From assembly GCA_951813605.1 (NCBI GenBank), contig OX638379.1:1560471-1624470 (forward strand): a stretch of DNA of 64,000 bases. Reading direction: 5' to 3'. Both the position numbers and the translations under genes were made by a program. Origin of the DNA: an uncultured Bryobacterales bacterium (GTDB lineage: Bacteria > Acidobacteriota > Terriglobia > Bryobacterales > UBA6623). Each line of letters starts with the position of its first letter. Positions within the stretch are counted from its first letter, which is position 1. Below, piece by piece: positions 43,707-52,210 of the stretch. Below the pieces are notes generated by a model. It was not told where the DNA came from, searched no databases, and worked only from the letters and a program-made list of their open reading frames with translations.

Positions 43707-45706
43707 AAAGCCAACCTCTGTTGCTCTTGTTGCCATGCGTCGCTCTCGGGCAGCAACCAGTGGCGTCTTCCGGCGACGAGCGGCCCACGGACCAAGAAGT
43801 TGGGAACTACTCGATCTCAAACTCCGTGGAGGTCGGCTATCGATTCGCCGAGGTGGGCGGTGACCACGACCTTTACCGAGCGAGCGTGAACTACGGCAAC
43901 GGCGTCCGCCTGTTTGACGGGCGGCTCCGCATCGACTCCTTGGATGGCAAGGGGTTAATTGACCGATTCTCGCTAAGGTCCATGGGCGCTCCAAGCGATC
44001 CCTACCAAGCGCATTCCATCCGTGTCGAGAGGAACCGGATCTTCCGGTACGAGATGCATTACCGGCTGAATCGCTATCACAACCGCCTTCCCGCTCTTTG
44101 GCGAGGGGAGCACGGGCTCCTGACGGACCGTGCGATGCAGACCCACGATCTAACCCTTCGCCAAGGATCTAAGTTTGAGGTGCTGCTAGGGTTCGACCAC
44201 AATCGACGCAGGGGCCCCGGATTTGCGTCCGAGGGCATCGGAGACCGCGGTGACGGGTTTGACGCCCGGAACTTCCTCCGCTTCCGAACAGATTTTCGCC
44301 AGCGAAACAAGCAGTACCGCGCCGGGTTCTCAGCCCGCTTCACGGGCCTGGCACTGACTGTCATTCATGCCGTAGACCTGTACGAGGAGGGCGGTGATTC
44401 CATTGACGCTTCGAATCTACCGGCGGCGGCAGGTAACATCCAGCCAGTCGACACATTCAACCGATCCGAGCCGTTCCATGGCCGGACGCCCGTCACCACT
44501 GTTGCCTTGAGAACGCGAGACGACAGCCGGATCGGCGTCAGCGCCCGCTACGTTTACTCCGGCGGCTATCGCAATTCCAATCTCATCGAGAACCTTTCCG
44601 TACCCAACCCCGCGGCGAGCGCGTCGACCTACCGGGACACCTTCATCGTTGGAGACGCAAACCGCGACCAAGCCTCGGGAGACTTCACGCTCGCCGTGTT
44701 GCCGACGGGGCGTTGGGCGATCACCAACACCACCGCCTTTCACAACACGAGAATCGAAGGCCAAGCCGCGTTCCTTGAGACCGGGCTGTATCGGAACGAA
44801 TTCGTGAGCTTCGAGCACCTCGGAATTCGTCGGCTGTCAAACGCAACCGAAGCCAACTTCCGTCCTGTGAAGCAGTTCAGCATCTACGGCGCGCACCGGT
44901 TCTCGACAAGGCGGATCCGTTCGAGAGAGGCCCTGCGATTCGACGATTTCGAGTTCGGAACCGAGCTGAAAGCGGTCGGCAACAGGATTCAGGCGGGCGC
45001 CGCGGGTCTGAGGTGGATACCGGGAGGAGGCGTCCGGGCGTCGCTCGATCTTGAAGTCGGTCGCGCGGACAGGCCGCTAACGCCGACCAGCGAAAGACGC
45101 TTTCACAACGAGTCGGGGCGCATCCGCTGGCGTAGGAAGGCGTTTTCGTTCAGCGGTTTTGTTCGAAGACGTGTGAACGACAACCCGTCCGATCTGCTTT
45201 CCTTCAGCTCGAAGAGTCGTGTGCAAGGCGCGCAAGCGTCTTGGATGGTGCCGGAGTCGGGACTTGTATTAAACGCCAGCTACACACTCTTGGAATTGGA
45301 TGTGTCGGCTGGGATTCTCAACCTCTTCGACCTGGGCGAGCCGGATCAGCCGGAGCGGGGGCGTAGCGTTTACGGGAGCAGGGTCCACAGCATGCATTTC
45401 GGCCTGCGGGCGGTCCCGCTAAAGGGCCTCACGCTCGCAGCCGGATATTCCCTGACGAAGGACACCGGGGGCAGGGGATTGGATGCTCTGTCGGTCGAGC
45501 GCTCGGGCTTCGTCCTGGGCGGCACCACTGTAGTTTCCGGCCTGCCGCTAACCTATCAGTCTCCGCGGGTCCGCGTCTCAGTCCTGGTCAGAGAGAATCT
45601 TACGTGGAATCTCGGTTGGCAGTACTATGGTTACGCCGAGCGCTTTGCGGGGTCACGCGGTTACCGTTCCCACATAGGCTATTCGAGCTTTGCCGTGATC
45701 TTCTGA
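43703..45706 (+). CDS. Large outer-membrane beta-barrel protein, MtrB-like partner
   Basis: A 667-aa protein translated from ATG 43703, overlapping the decaheme gene stop. A short signal peptide (MKSQPLLLLLPCVALGQ) is followed by repeated amphipathic beta-strands with alternating aromatic and polar residues (YRFAEVGGDHDLYRASVNYG, IFRYEMHYRLNRYHNRL, KQYRAGFSARFTG). The C-terminus SFAVIF ends in Phe, the BAM insertion signal. Size, barrel character and coupling to a decaheme cytochrome match the MtrB/PioB/DmsF porins that sheath MtrA-type cytochromes. No N-terminal CXXC pair, known from Shewanella MtrB, is present in the mature part. No outer-surface cytochrome (MtrC) gene follows; an IS element does. 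Assignment rests on layout and topology. Confidence 0.8.
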   Translation: MKSQPLLLLLPCVALGQQPVASSGDERPTDQEVGNYSISNSVEVGYRFAEVGGDHDLYRASVNYGNGVRLFDGRLRIDSLDGKGLIDRFSLRSMGAPSDPYQAHSIRVERNRIFRYEMHYRLNRYHNRLPALWRGEHGLLTDRAMQTHDLTLRQGSKFEVLLGFDHNRRRGPGFASEGIGDRGDGFDARNFLRFRTDFRQRNKQYRAGFSARFTGLALTVIHAVDLYEEGGDSIDASNLPAAAGNIQPVDTFNRSEPFHGRTPVTTVALRTRDDSRIGVSARYVYSGGYRNSNLIENLSVPNPAASASTYRDTFIVGDANRDQASGDFTLAVLPTGRWAITNTTAFHNTRIEGQAAFLETGLYRNEFVSFEHLGIRRLSNATEANFRPVKQFSIYGAHRFSTRRIRSREALRFDDFEFGTELKAVGNRIQAGAAGLRWIPGGGVRASLDLEVGRADRPLTPTSERRFHNESGRIRWRRKAFSFSGFVRRRVNDNPSDLLSFSSKSRVQGAQASWMVPESGLVLNASYTLLELDVSAGILNLFDLGEPDQPERGRSVYGSRVHSMHFGLRAVPLKGLTLAAGYSLTKDTGGRGLDALSVERSGFVLGGTTVVSGLPLTYQSPRVRVSVLVRENLTWNLGWQYYGYAERFAGSRGYRSHIGYSSFAVIF

Positions 45707-45798
45707 CGGTCAAGGGCCAGCGTCTCGTCGTGCCGGGACGTTCGCAATGCCCGACCCTTCAGGCGCAGGCCATCTTACGGACCAGCAGTGACTCGCTC

Positions 45799-45818
45799 TA
45801 GCCCGACCTTCTCAAGAG
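45799..45818 (+). repeat. Left terminal inverted repeat of IS1380-type element
   Basis: Starts TAGCCCGACC and pairs with the repeat at 47506-47525 read on the other strand. Confidence 0.75.
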
Positions 45819-46022
45819 TTTTGGATTTGGAGGCGTTTTGTCCATTTGGGGTGGTTGGATAGCCTGGCAATGTTGCGTGGGGTGCTGGATCCGGGCAGAG
45901 GCCGGGCAAGGGTCGCCAGATCCGCGGTTGCCGGGGTCCGTTTTGTCTTGCCTCCCGGCCTGCCGACGCAGTGGTCCCGCTGACCTCCGACGGGGCTCGA
46001 GACGATGGCTGGAGTGTCGCGG

Positions 46023-47426
46023 CTAGCAGCGCAGGGGCAGGCTCTGGAGACGGGCCAGCACCTGCCCGAAGAGGCCCGCTTCCGGGAAGCCCTCGTCAAA
46101 CGACAGCCGCACAGCCCGCACGCTGACCCGGATCCGCACGCCGATCTTGAGGAGCTTCAGGCGGATCGTGCCGCATTGCGCCCGCGCCAGCCGCGTGCCC
46201 CGCAGGCCCCGGCGTCGCAGCAACTCCAGCAGCGCATAAGCGAACGAGGCGAAATACAGGCGCAGCTGGTTGGCCCGCATGGTGTGCGCCGAGGTGCGAT
46301 CCGCGAACAGCGCCAGCTGCTGTTCCTTGATGCGGTTCTCCATGTCGCCCCGCGCGCAGTACACCTGCTCGTACAGCGTGCGCGCCGCCATCCGCCCGGC
46401 CCCCAGCGACGTCACCACGAAACGCGGGCTGGCCCCCCGCGGCAAATGCTCTGCCTTGCCGATCAGGCGCCGCTCGCGGCTCCAGCTGTCCAGCGTCCGG
46501 TAGCGGAAGTCCTGGAACACCCGCGCCGCCTGCCCCGTCCGCTCGCATGCCTGCCGGGCGCGCTCCATCGCCGGGGCCAGGCTCCGCTTCAAGCGCGCAT
46601 TCTGCGCGATTCCCAGCACATGCTCCACTCCCTGCGCCTCGCACCAAGCCAGCAATTCCTCGCGGCAGAACCCGCTGTCCCCGCGCAGCCAGATCTCCAC
46701 CCCCGGCCAGCGCTCCCGGATGCGCCCCGCGATGCGTTCCAGCTCCTGCACCGTGCCCTCCGCCGCGTCGCGGTCCGCCGTCCGCAGGCGCGCCCCCAGC
46801 AGCTGCTGGCCGCAGAAGATGTACAGCGGCAAGTAACAGTAGCTGCGGTAGTACCCATGGAAGAAGCGGCCTTCCTGCCGGCCATGCAGCGGGTCATCCG
46901 TCGCGTCCACGTCCAGCACGATGCGCTCCGGCTGCGCGCCGTGCCAGTCCAGGAACAGGTCCACCAGCAGGGCGTCCAGCCGCGCGGTGTCGGCCACGAT
47001 CTTCTTGTAGCGTTCCCCGGGACCCAGCGCCGCCCCCGTCAGCTCCAGGCGATTCAGCGTGCTCTTGCCCGGCGGCCAGCGCTCCCAGCTCGCCCCGCGC
47101 CGCCCGCGGCCCGCCGCCCCGCACAGCAGCGACCACAGCCTGCTCTGGCGCAACGTGTCGTGATCGTTCAGGTCCTCATAGCCCAGCGCCAGCCCCAGCA
47201 CGCGCGCTGCCAGCAGCACTTCCAGCGCATGCTGCGTCCGCCGCGGGTCGCGGTGATCCCGGAAACACGCACTCAACCGCCGGAACAGCCCCGTCCGCAG
47301 CGCCAGCTCGCGCAGCAGCAGCCCGCCGCCATCCGACCCCAGTTCCCCGCCGTCAAACCGCCCGACTACACGCTGCCTTCGCAAGCCTGCGAACTCCAAG
47401 CGTGCTGTGCTACACTCTGTCGTCAT
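46023..47426 (-). CDS. IS1380-family transposase
   Basis: A 467-aa DDE transposase. The N-terminus has the family form RFDGGELGSDGGGLLLREL, followed by TQHALEVLLAARVLGLALGYEDLNDHD-type sequence. Acidic catalytic positions are likely in VLDVDATDDPLHG and WLRGDSGFCREELLAW. The C-terminal part has MENRIKEQQLALFADRTSAH and RANQLRLYFASFAYALLELL, all typical of IS1380 (DDE_Tnp_1). The frame is intact, so the element may be active. Codon third positions are strongly G/C, more than in neighbouring genes. Confidence 0.95.
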   Translation of the reverse strand: MTTECSTARLEFAGLRRQRVVGRFDGGELGSDGGGLLLRELALRTGLFRRLSACFRDHRDPRRTQHALEVLLAARVLGLALGYEDLNDHDTLRQSRLWSLLCGAAGRGRRGASWERWPPGKSTLNRLELTGAALGPGERYKKIVADTARLDALLVDLFLDWHGAQPERIVLDVDATDDPLHGRQEGRFFHGYYRSYCYLPLYIFCGQQLLGARLRTADRDAAEGTVQELERIAGRIRERWPGVEIWLRGDSGFCREELLAWCEAQGVEHVLGIAQNARLKRSLAPAMERARQACERTGQAARVFQDFRYRTLDSWSRERRLIGKAEHLPRGASPRFVVTSLGAGRMAARTLYEQVYCARGDMENRIKEQQLALFADRTSAHTMRANQLRLYFASFAYALLELLRRRGLRGTRLARAQCGTIRLKLLKIGVRIRVSVRAVRLSFDEGFPEAGLFGQVLARLQSLPLRC

Positions 47427-47505
47427 AAGGCCGTCGTCCTGTTACGTGGTAAGTTGTTCATAATAAACCAATTATACCACAAGACACGGCCTTATACCCT
47501 ACCCC

Positions 47506-47525
47506 TCGTGAGAAATCCGGGCTAG
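47506..47525 (-). repeat. Right terminal inverted repeat of IS1380-type element
   Basis: On the minus strand it starts TAGCCCGGAT and matches the left repeat at 16 of 20 positions. An AT-rich stretch just inside (47460-47480) is probably the transposase promoter. Confidence 0.75.
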
Positions 47526-47668
47526 GGCCGCTGTCTGGGATACCGAGCCGACCGATGCCGCGGTCTTGCGGATCTGGGCAAGCCGTTAGAGACCAAGCAG
47601 CTCCATGGGTCAGATTGGGCTGGCGCTGCCCAGTGTTTCTACTCGGGTCGTTTTCTGGTCAAGGAAGT

Positions 47669-48364
47669 TCAGCTGCCGGCAGCCTGCACGCCGAGCTCCC
47701 TGCGCAGTTTGTTGAGTGTCAGTGTCTGAAGGACGACCTTGCCTGGGCCTGTCAGCGTGGCGAGGAAAAAGCCCTCTCCCCCGAATACTGACGTTGCGAT
47801 GCCTCCCGCCAAGCTGATGTCGTAGTCAACGGTATCGTCGAAGCAGACGAGGGACCCGGTGTCGGCCTGCAGCATTTCCCCCTGTTCGAGGTCGAATTCG
47901 ACAAAATCCCCGCCTGCATGGATGAACGCGATGCCCGGGCCGCGCAGCCGCTGCAAGATGAACCCTTCACCCCCGAAGAAGCCTGCCCCCAGCCTCTTCG
48001 TCAGTGCGATGTCCAGCTGGACGGTCGCCTCGGCCGCCACGAATCCGTCCTTCTGCACGAGCACCGACCGCTGAACACCCAGATGAATGGGCCGCACCCT
48101 TCCTGGGAAGTCACCTGCGAACCCGACCTCGCCGCTCTCTGCGCGGCACGAAAAGTGCGTCAGGAACAAGGATTCACCAGTCAGCTTGCGTTTCAGCCCG
48201 CCGAGGAGCTTCCCCCCAATTCCTTTGCCGCGCATTGTCGTCCGCCAGTCGACTTGGGGCGTCTTGTAAATCATCTTGCCAGCCTCGGCGACAACCTCGT
48301 CGCCCGGCTCTAGCCGCACGCGGACGATTTCTAGGTTGTCGCCTTGGATTTCGTACTGAATCAT
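47669..48364 (-). CDS. AIM24/TIGR00266 family protein
   Basis: A 231-aa protein of the AIM24 (TIGR00266) family, beta-sandwich proteins of uncertain role found in bacteria and mitochondria. It begins MIQYEIQGDNLEIVRVRLEP and has EVVAEAGKMIYKT, then repeated Gly-rich blocks: GESLFLTHFS, GFFGGEGFILQRLRGPG and SVFGGEGFFLATLTGPG. I start at ATG 48364, since the 30 codons before it are not family-like. No signal peptide is present. It is divergent from the secreted hypothetical gene. Confidence 0.92.
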   Translation of the reverse strand: MIQYEIQGDNLEIVRVRLEPGDEVVAEAGKMIYKTPQVDWRTTMRGKGIGGKLLGGLKRKLTGESLFLTHFSCRAESGEVGFAGDFPGRVRPIHLGVQRSVLVQKDGFVAAEATVQLDIALTKRLGAGFFGGEGFILQRLRGPGIAFIHAGGDFVEFDLEQGEMLQADTGSLVCFDDTVDYDISLAGGIATSVFGGEGFFLATLTGPGKVVLQTLTLNKLRRELGVQAAGS

Positions 48365-48474
48365 GCTTCTGAGGACATTTTCATGGTAAGGCTTTGCCGC
48401 TCCAGCCGGATGGGCAGCGCATTGATGCCTTGCCAGGAGGACCGTCGTTGGCACGGAAGGGCTAGAATGGGCCC

Positions 48475-49569
48475 ATGAGGACGGCTAGGAGGCTCCTGCT
48501 CCTCGTATTGGCTATTGGGGTCCTTGCGGGCCAGGCTGGTCTGAGTTACACGCAGCTGCGCCAATTCATAAAGTCCTCGGTTGAGCAGAACCTCAGGGAC
48601 AGGGATGTCGCCAACTACCTCAAGCGGCAGGTGGTTCGATTCGCCATCACAGACCGGCTGGTGGAGGAGTTCGTCGGGTGGGGGATCGGCCCCAGGACCC
48701 TGAAGGCACTCGAGGCAATGCAGGCCTCCACAGCCGATTTCCCGGAGCCGAAGGCTGATCCCGCCGCTGCGGCCAAGCAGAAGCCGCGCCAGCCACCGCC
48801 GCCCAGCCCTGCAGAGCAGAAACGGATCATCGCGGAGGCGCGAAGCAAGGCGAGAGCGTACACGGAGGAGCTTCCGAACTATGTATGCCTCCAATTGACC
48901 CGGAGGTTCGTCGACCCCACCGGCCTCGAAATGGACTGGCTCAAGCACGACGAGATCAAGACTCGCGTCAGCTATTACGACGGTCGCGAAGACTACGAGA
49001 TGCTAAGTGTTAACGACGTGGCAACCACCAAGGGCTTTGCGGATCTCGGCGGTACCAGGACCACCGGCGAGTTCGGAACCATCCTGGACAGCCTTTTCGC
49101 TGCCGATACGGACGCGCAGTTTCGATGGGCCCGCCATTCCTTGCTCAGGGGCAGCCCTGTATACGTATTTCATCTGGAGGTGCCGCAGTACCGTTCCAGC
49201 TGGTCCTTAACGTGGAGCGGCGGTACGGCTGCTGACGGCATGCGAACCATTCGCGCTGGTTACACTGGCTTGGTCTATGTGGACAAAAAGTCCGGTTCAG
49301 TTGTCCGTATCGTCATGGAAGCGCAAGGGATCCCCAAGGGCTTCCCGATGCAGGAGGCTCGCTCGCGACTCGACTACGACTTCATTGATCTCAGCGGGGA
49401 ATCCTTCCTGTTGCCACTCAAGGCCCAGACGTTCGTGCGAAGCGGTCGAGTGCTGACGAGAAACGAATTGGAATTCCGGCTTTACCGCAAGTTCACGGCG
49501 GAAGCGACCATCACGTTCGAGGAAATCGAAGGACTCGAACCATTGCCGGAGGACCCGCCCGAGGAATAG
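48475..49569 (+). CDS. Secreted hypothetical protein of acidobacterial type
   Basis: A 364-aa exported protein that I cannot assign a function. A signal peptide covers residues 1-21. An N-terminal helical region (YTQLRQFIKSSVEQNLRDRD, LVEEFVGWGIGPRTLKALEA) is followed by a Pro/Lys-rich linker (residues 90-115). The C-terminal domain starts with ELPNYVCLQLTRRFVD and forms many beta-strands (VYVFHLEVPQYRSSW, TGLVYVDKKSGSVVRIVMEA) similar in rhythm to LolA/LolB-type or other lipoprotein-carrier barrels. I associate this architecture, with its NYVC motif, mainly with acidobacterial genomes. The stop codon overlaps the GTG of the next gene by one base, so it is probably co-expressed with a sulfatase. 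Confidence 0.8.
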   Translation: MRTARRLLLLVLAIGVLAGQAGLSYTQLRQFIKSSVEQNLRDRDVANYLKRQVVRFAITDRLVEEFVGWGIGPRTLKALEAMQASTADFPEPKADPAAAAKQKPRQPPPPSPAEQKRIIAEARSKARAYTEELPNYVCLQLTRRFVDPTGLEMDWLKHDEIKTRVSYYDGREDYEMLSVNDVATTKGFADLGGTRTTGEFGTILDSLFAADTDAQFRWARHSLLRGSPVYVFHLEVPQYRSSWSLTWSGGTAADGMRTIRAGYTGLVYVDKKSGSVVRIVMEAQGIPKGFPMQEARSRLDYDFIDLSGESFLLPLKAQTFVRSGRVLTRNELEFRLYRKFTAEATITFEEIEGLEPLPEDPPEE

Positions 49570-50975
49570 TGTATTCCGCAGACCACGCGCTCCCTTCGCA
49601 CCGAAGTCGCCTATACTCGGCGAGACTTGTGAGGTTTGCCTCCGCGCCCCTGCTGATCCTTCTGGTGCTGGTGATCCCAGCGCACGCGGCAGAGCGGCCG
49701 CCGAATGTCGTCTTCGTTATGGCCGACGACGTGGGGTACGAGTGCTTCGGGGCATACGGCAGCCGCCAGTACGGGACGCCGCGAATCGACAAGCTGGCGG
49801 ACGGCGGTGTCCGCTTCACGAACTGCTACTCCACGCCGTTGTGCACTCCTAGCAGGGTGGCCCTGATGACGGGCGTGAGCAACGCTCGGAACTACGCGGA
49901 CTTTGGGTCCTTGCTCCCCGACCAATACACGATCGCCGATCTTTTCCGAGAGGCGGGTTACGCCACGGCGGTTGCCGGGAAATGGCAGTTGCAAGGCAGC
50001 GACAATGCCCCCGGCGTGCCCCCTGGGAACGGCTTCGACACTTATTGTCTTTGGAACACCGGCATGACCGAACGGAGGCGATTCTGGAATCCGTCCCTGG
50101 AGTCCGACGGACGAATCCTAGAGGTAAGCGAAGAAGACTACGGCCCCGACATCATGGCGGATTTCTTGCTCAGGTTCATCGAAACCAATCGAGACCGTCC
50201 GTTCTTTGTCTACTACCCGATGGTGCTCGTGCATTCGCCGTTCGTCCCGACACCGCATTCGGAGAACCTCCAGTCCAAAAACGAGCAGCGCAACTTTGAG
50301 GACATGGTGGCCTATACGGATTTCATAGTCGGGCGCATTCAGGACAAGTTAGAGGCCCTGGACCTCCTTAGGACCACCATCCTCGTCTTCACGTCCGACA
50401 ACGGCACCCATCACACGTTGGCGTCGGAATTCGTAGGCTCGAGTATCGTTGGGGACAAGGGTGCGCCGACCGACGCCGGCACCCACGTTCCGCTGATTGT
50501 CAACGCACCCGGCTTGATCGCCGGCGGGCGGGTGCTGGACGACCTGATCGACTTCACCGACTTCCTGCCTACATTGGCCGACGGGACCGGACTGAGCGTT
50601 CCCGATGGCCAGGAGCTTGAGGGAGTGAGCTTCTGGGATCGCCTGCGGAACAAGGCTGGCACCCCTAGGGAGTGGCTCTATACGTATTATTTCCCGAGGC
50701 CCTTCGCGAAGGTGTTCGACACCCCTTACTCCCACCCCGAAGTGCTATACGTCCGTGACAAGCGCTACAAGCTTTACGCTTCCGGCGAGCTATTCGACCT
50801 ACGATCCGACCCGAATGAGGTGAACCCTGTTCCTGCGTCCGATAAATCAACGCAAGTCGTGCGAAGCAAGTTGAGATCGGCATTCAAAGGCATGCCGAGC
50901 AGAGGCCAGAGGATTCCCTTGAAGCGGTCTCAAGCAGCGAAGTCAGCCCCCCGTCCTCGCTGGCAGCCGCTCTGA
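49569..50975 (+). CDS. Secreted type I sulfatase
   Basis: Up to 468 aa. The frame opens at GTG 49569, which overlaps the previous stop, but the signal peptide begins at a second GTG (49629: VRFASAPLLILLVLVIPAHA), which is the likelier start (448 aa). The core has PNVVFVMADDVGYECFGAYG with the calcium-binding aspartates and the active-site motif LCTPSRVALMTG with the Cys destined to become formylglycine. GKWQLQG replaces the usual GKWHLG, so the expected His is Gln. VFTSDNGTHHT is normal. It has the fourth sulfatase-type catalytic domain of the window. The IS3-type element begins 66 bp downstream. Confidence 0.92.
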   Translation: MYSADHALPSHRSRLYSARLVRFASAPLLILLVLVIPAHAAERPPNVVFVMADDVGYECFGAYGSRQYGTPRIDKLADGGVRFTNCYSTPLCTPSRVALMTGVSNARNYADFGSLLPDQYTIADLFREAGYATAVAGKWQLQGSDNAPGVPPGNGFDTYCLWNTGMTERRRFWNPSLESDGRILEVSEEDYGPDIMADFLLRFIETNRDRPFFVYYPMVLVHSPFVPTPHSENLQSKNEQRNFEDMVAYTDFIVGRIQDKLEALDLLRTTILVFTSDNGTHHTLASEFVGSSIVGDKGAPTDAGTHVPLIVNAPGLIAGGRVLDDLIDFTDFLPTLADGTGLSVPDGQELEGVSFWDRLRNKAGTPREWLYTYYFPRPFAKVFDTPYSHPEVLYVRDKRYKLYASGELFDLRSDPNEVNPVPASDKSTQVVRSKLRSAFKGMPSRGQRIPLKRSQAAKSAPRPRWQPL

Positions 50976-51041
50976 CGCTGCATTGGCAAGAACCTCAATT
51001 GCAGCGCATTGCATGCTGTGGTGTTTGACCGTTCCCCCGTA

Positions 51042-51066
51042 ATCCGAGCCGTTTCGGATGTGGGAT
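51042..51066 (+). repeat. Left inverted repeat of IS3-type element
   Basis: It matches the right repeat in two blocks, ATCCGAGCC and GGATGTGGGA, separated by five mismatched bases. Confidence 0.65.
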
Positions 51067-51099
51067 TTCCTTGTATGTTGACCCCAAGGAGGTGCCCCG

Positions 51100-51366
51100 A
51101 TGAAGCGGAAGCGGTATACGCACGAACAGATCATTTCGATCCTCAAGGAGCACGAAGCCGGCCAGCCGGTCGGCGAGTTGGCGCGCCGGTATGGCGTCGT
51201 CGAGAACACGATCTATCGCTGGAAGTCGAAGTACGGCGGCATGGAGATATCCGATGCCAGGCGGCTGCGTGAGCTCGAGCGGGAGAACGCGAAGCTCAAG
51301 AAGCTGTTGGCCGAAGCGGAACTGGACAAGGCGGCGCTGAAGGAGCTGGTCCAGGGGAAATGGTGA
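51100..51366 (+). CDS. IS3-family transposase OrfA
   Basis: An 88-aa DNA-binding subunit. A helix-turn-helix (EQIISILKEHEAGQPVGELA, then YGVVENTIYRWKSKYGG) is followed by a leucine-zipper-like coil (LRELERENAKLKKLLAEAEL). A GGAGG site precedes the ATG. The end overlaps the orfB start by seven bases, in the -1 frame, as usual for this family, where a frameshift makes the OrfAB fusion. Confidence 0.95.
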   Translation: MKRKRYTHEQIISILKEHEAGQPVGELARRYGVVENTIYRWKSKYGGMEISDARRLRELERENAKLKKLLAEAELDKAALKELVQGKW

Positions 51367-52175
51367 CGGCCGCCCAGCGGCGAGCGGCCGTGGATCACCT
51401 AACCGATCGCCGCTACAGTCAGCGACGTGCCTGCCGCCTGGTGGGCTTGCCTCGTTCGGTGGCTTGGTATCGGCTCAAGGGCCGTGACGACGCGGATCTG
51501 TGCCATCGGCTGAAGGTCCTGGCCGAGCGCTATCCCCGCTACGGCTATCTGACGCTGCACGAGATGCTCAAGCAGGAAGGTCGGGTCATCAACCGCAAGC
51601 GCACCTATCGGGTCTACCGCGAGGAAGGCCTGCAGGTGCGCACCAAGCGCCGCAAGAAGATCACGCGGCCCAGAGTGCCGATGCCGGTGCCGACGAAGGC
51701 CAACGAGCGCTGGTCCGCGGACTTCATGTCCGATCAGCTCGCCAATGGCCGGCGGTTCCGGATCCTTAACCTAATCGATGACTTCTCCCGCCAGTGTGTC
51801 GGTCAGATCGTCGACACGTCGATCTCCGGCGCCCGCGTGGCTCGGTATCTCGATGAGCTCAGCACAACCCGGCCACTGCCCAGGACCCTGGTTCTGGACA
51901 ATGGCCCGGAGTTCACTTCCAAGGCCATGTTCTTCTGGGCCCGGCGAACCGCTGTGAGGCTGCACTTTATCCAGCCCGGAAAGCCAACTCAGAATGCGTT
52001 CGTGGAGAGCTTCAATGGCAAGTTTAGGGAGTACTGCCTGGACTTACATTGGTTCGGCAGCCTGACTGAGGCACGCGCCATCATCGAACGCTGGCGAACG
52101 CACTACAACCATGTCCGGCCACACCGATCGGTGGGCAAAATGCCGCCCTCGGTGTTCGCCAGGAAAGTAGCTTGA
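51360..52175 (+). CDS. IS3-family transposase OrfB (DDE integrase core)
   Basis: A 271-aa catalytic subunit. The integrase core has D121 in WSADFMSD, D180 in LVLDNGPEF and E216 in NAFVESFNG, giving the D-D-35-E spacing of IS3 transposases. The N-terminal part has the HTH_21 form RYPRYGYLTLHEMLKQEG and RTYRVYREEGLQVRTKRRKK. The C-terminal HYNHVRPHRSVGKMPPSVFA is typical. The reading frame is intact, so with OrfA the element may still move. Confidence 0.96.
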   Translation: MVTAAQRRAAVDHLTDRRYSQRRACRLVGLPRSVAWYRLKGRDDADLCHRLKVLAERYPRYGYLTLHEMLKQEGRVINRKRTYRVYREEGLQVRTKRRKKITRPRVPMPVPTKANERWSADFMSDQLANGRRFRILNLIDDFSRQCVGQIVDTSISGARVARYLDELSTTRPLPRTLVLDNGPEFTSKAMFFWARRTAVRLHFIQPGKPTQNAFVESFNGKFREYCLDLHWFGSLTEARAIIERWRTHYNHVRPHRSVGKMPPSVFARKVA

Positions 52176-52185
52176 TATGATGAAT

Positions 52186-52210
52186 TTCCCACATCCCGGG
52201 TGGCTCGGAT
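52186..52210 (-). repeat. Right inverted repeat of IS3-type element
   Basis: Read on the minus strand it repeats ATCCGAGCC and GGATGTGGGA of the left end. Confidence 0.65.

Larger units (their letters stand above)
45799..47525. mobile_element. IS1380-family insertion sequence
   Basis: A 1,727-bp element with a single transposase gene on the minus strand. The ends at 45799-45818 and 47506-47525 are imperfect inverted repeats, 16 of 20 bases matching when counted by hand (both start TAGCCCG and share TTCTCA and GAG). I see no clear target-site duplication outside the ends, so the exact boundary could differ by a base or two. Its coding region is visibly richer in GC than the flanks, suggesting recent arrival. 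It sits about 90 bp downstream of the barrel gene. Confidence 0.85.
51042..52210. mobile_element. IS3-family insertion sequence
   Basis: An approximately 1.17-kb element carrying overlapping orfA and orfB. Inverted repeats flank it: ATCCGAGCC and, after a five-base mismatch block, GGATGTGGGA are shared between 51042-51066 and 52186-52210. IS3 elements usually end TG...CA, which would place the tips at TGTGGGA (51059) and TCCCACA; the outer matching arms suggest longer repeats or insertion into a palindromic target. No clear target duplication is visible. Confidence 0.85.

Noticed and set aside
46547..47428. Plus-strand frame rich in Pro, Ala and Arg inside the IS1380-type element
   Set aside because: It is a by-product of GC-rich third positions of the transposase on the other strand.
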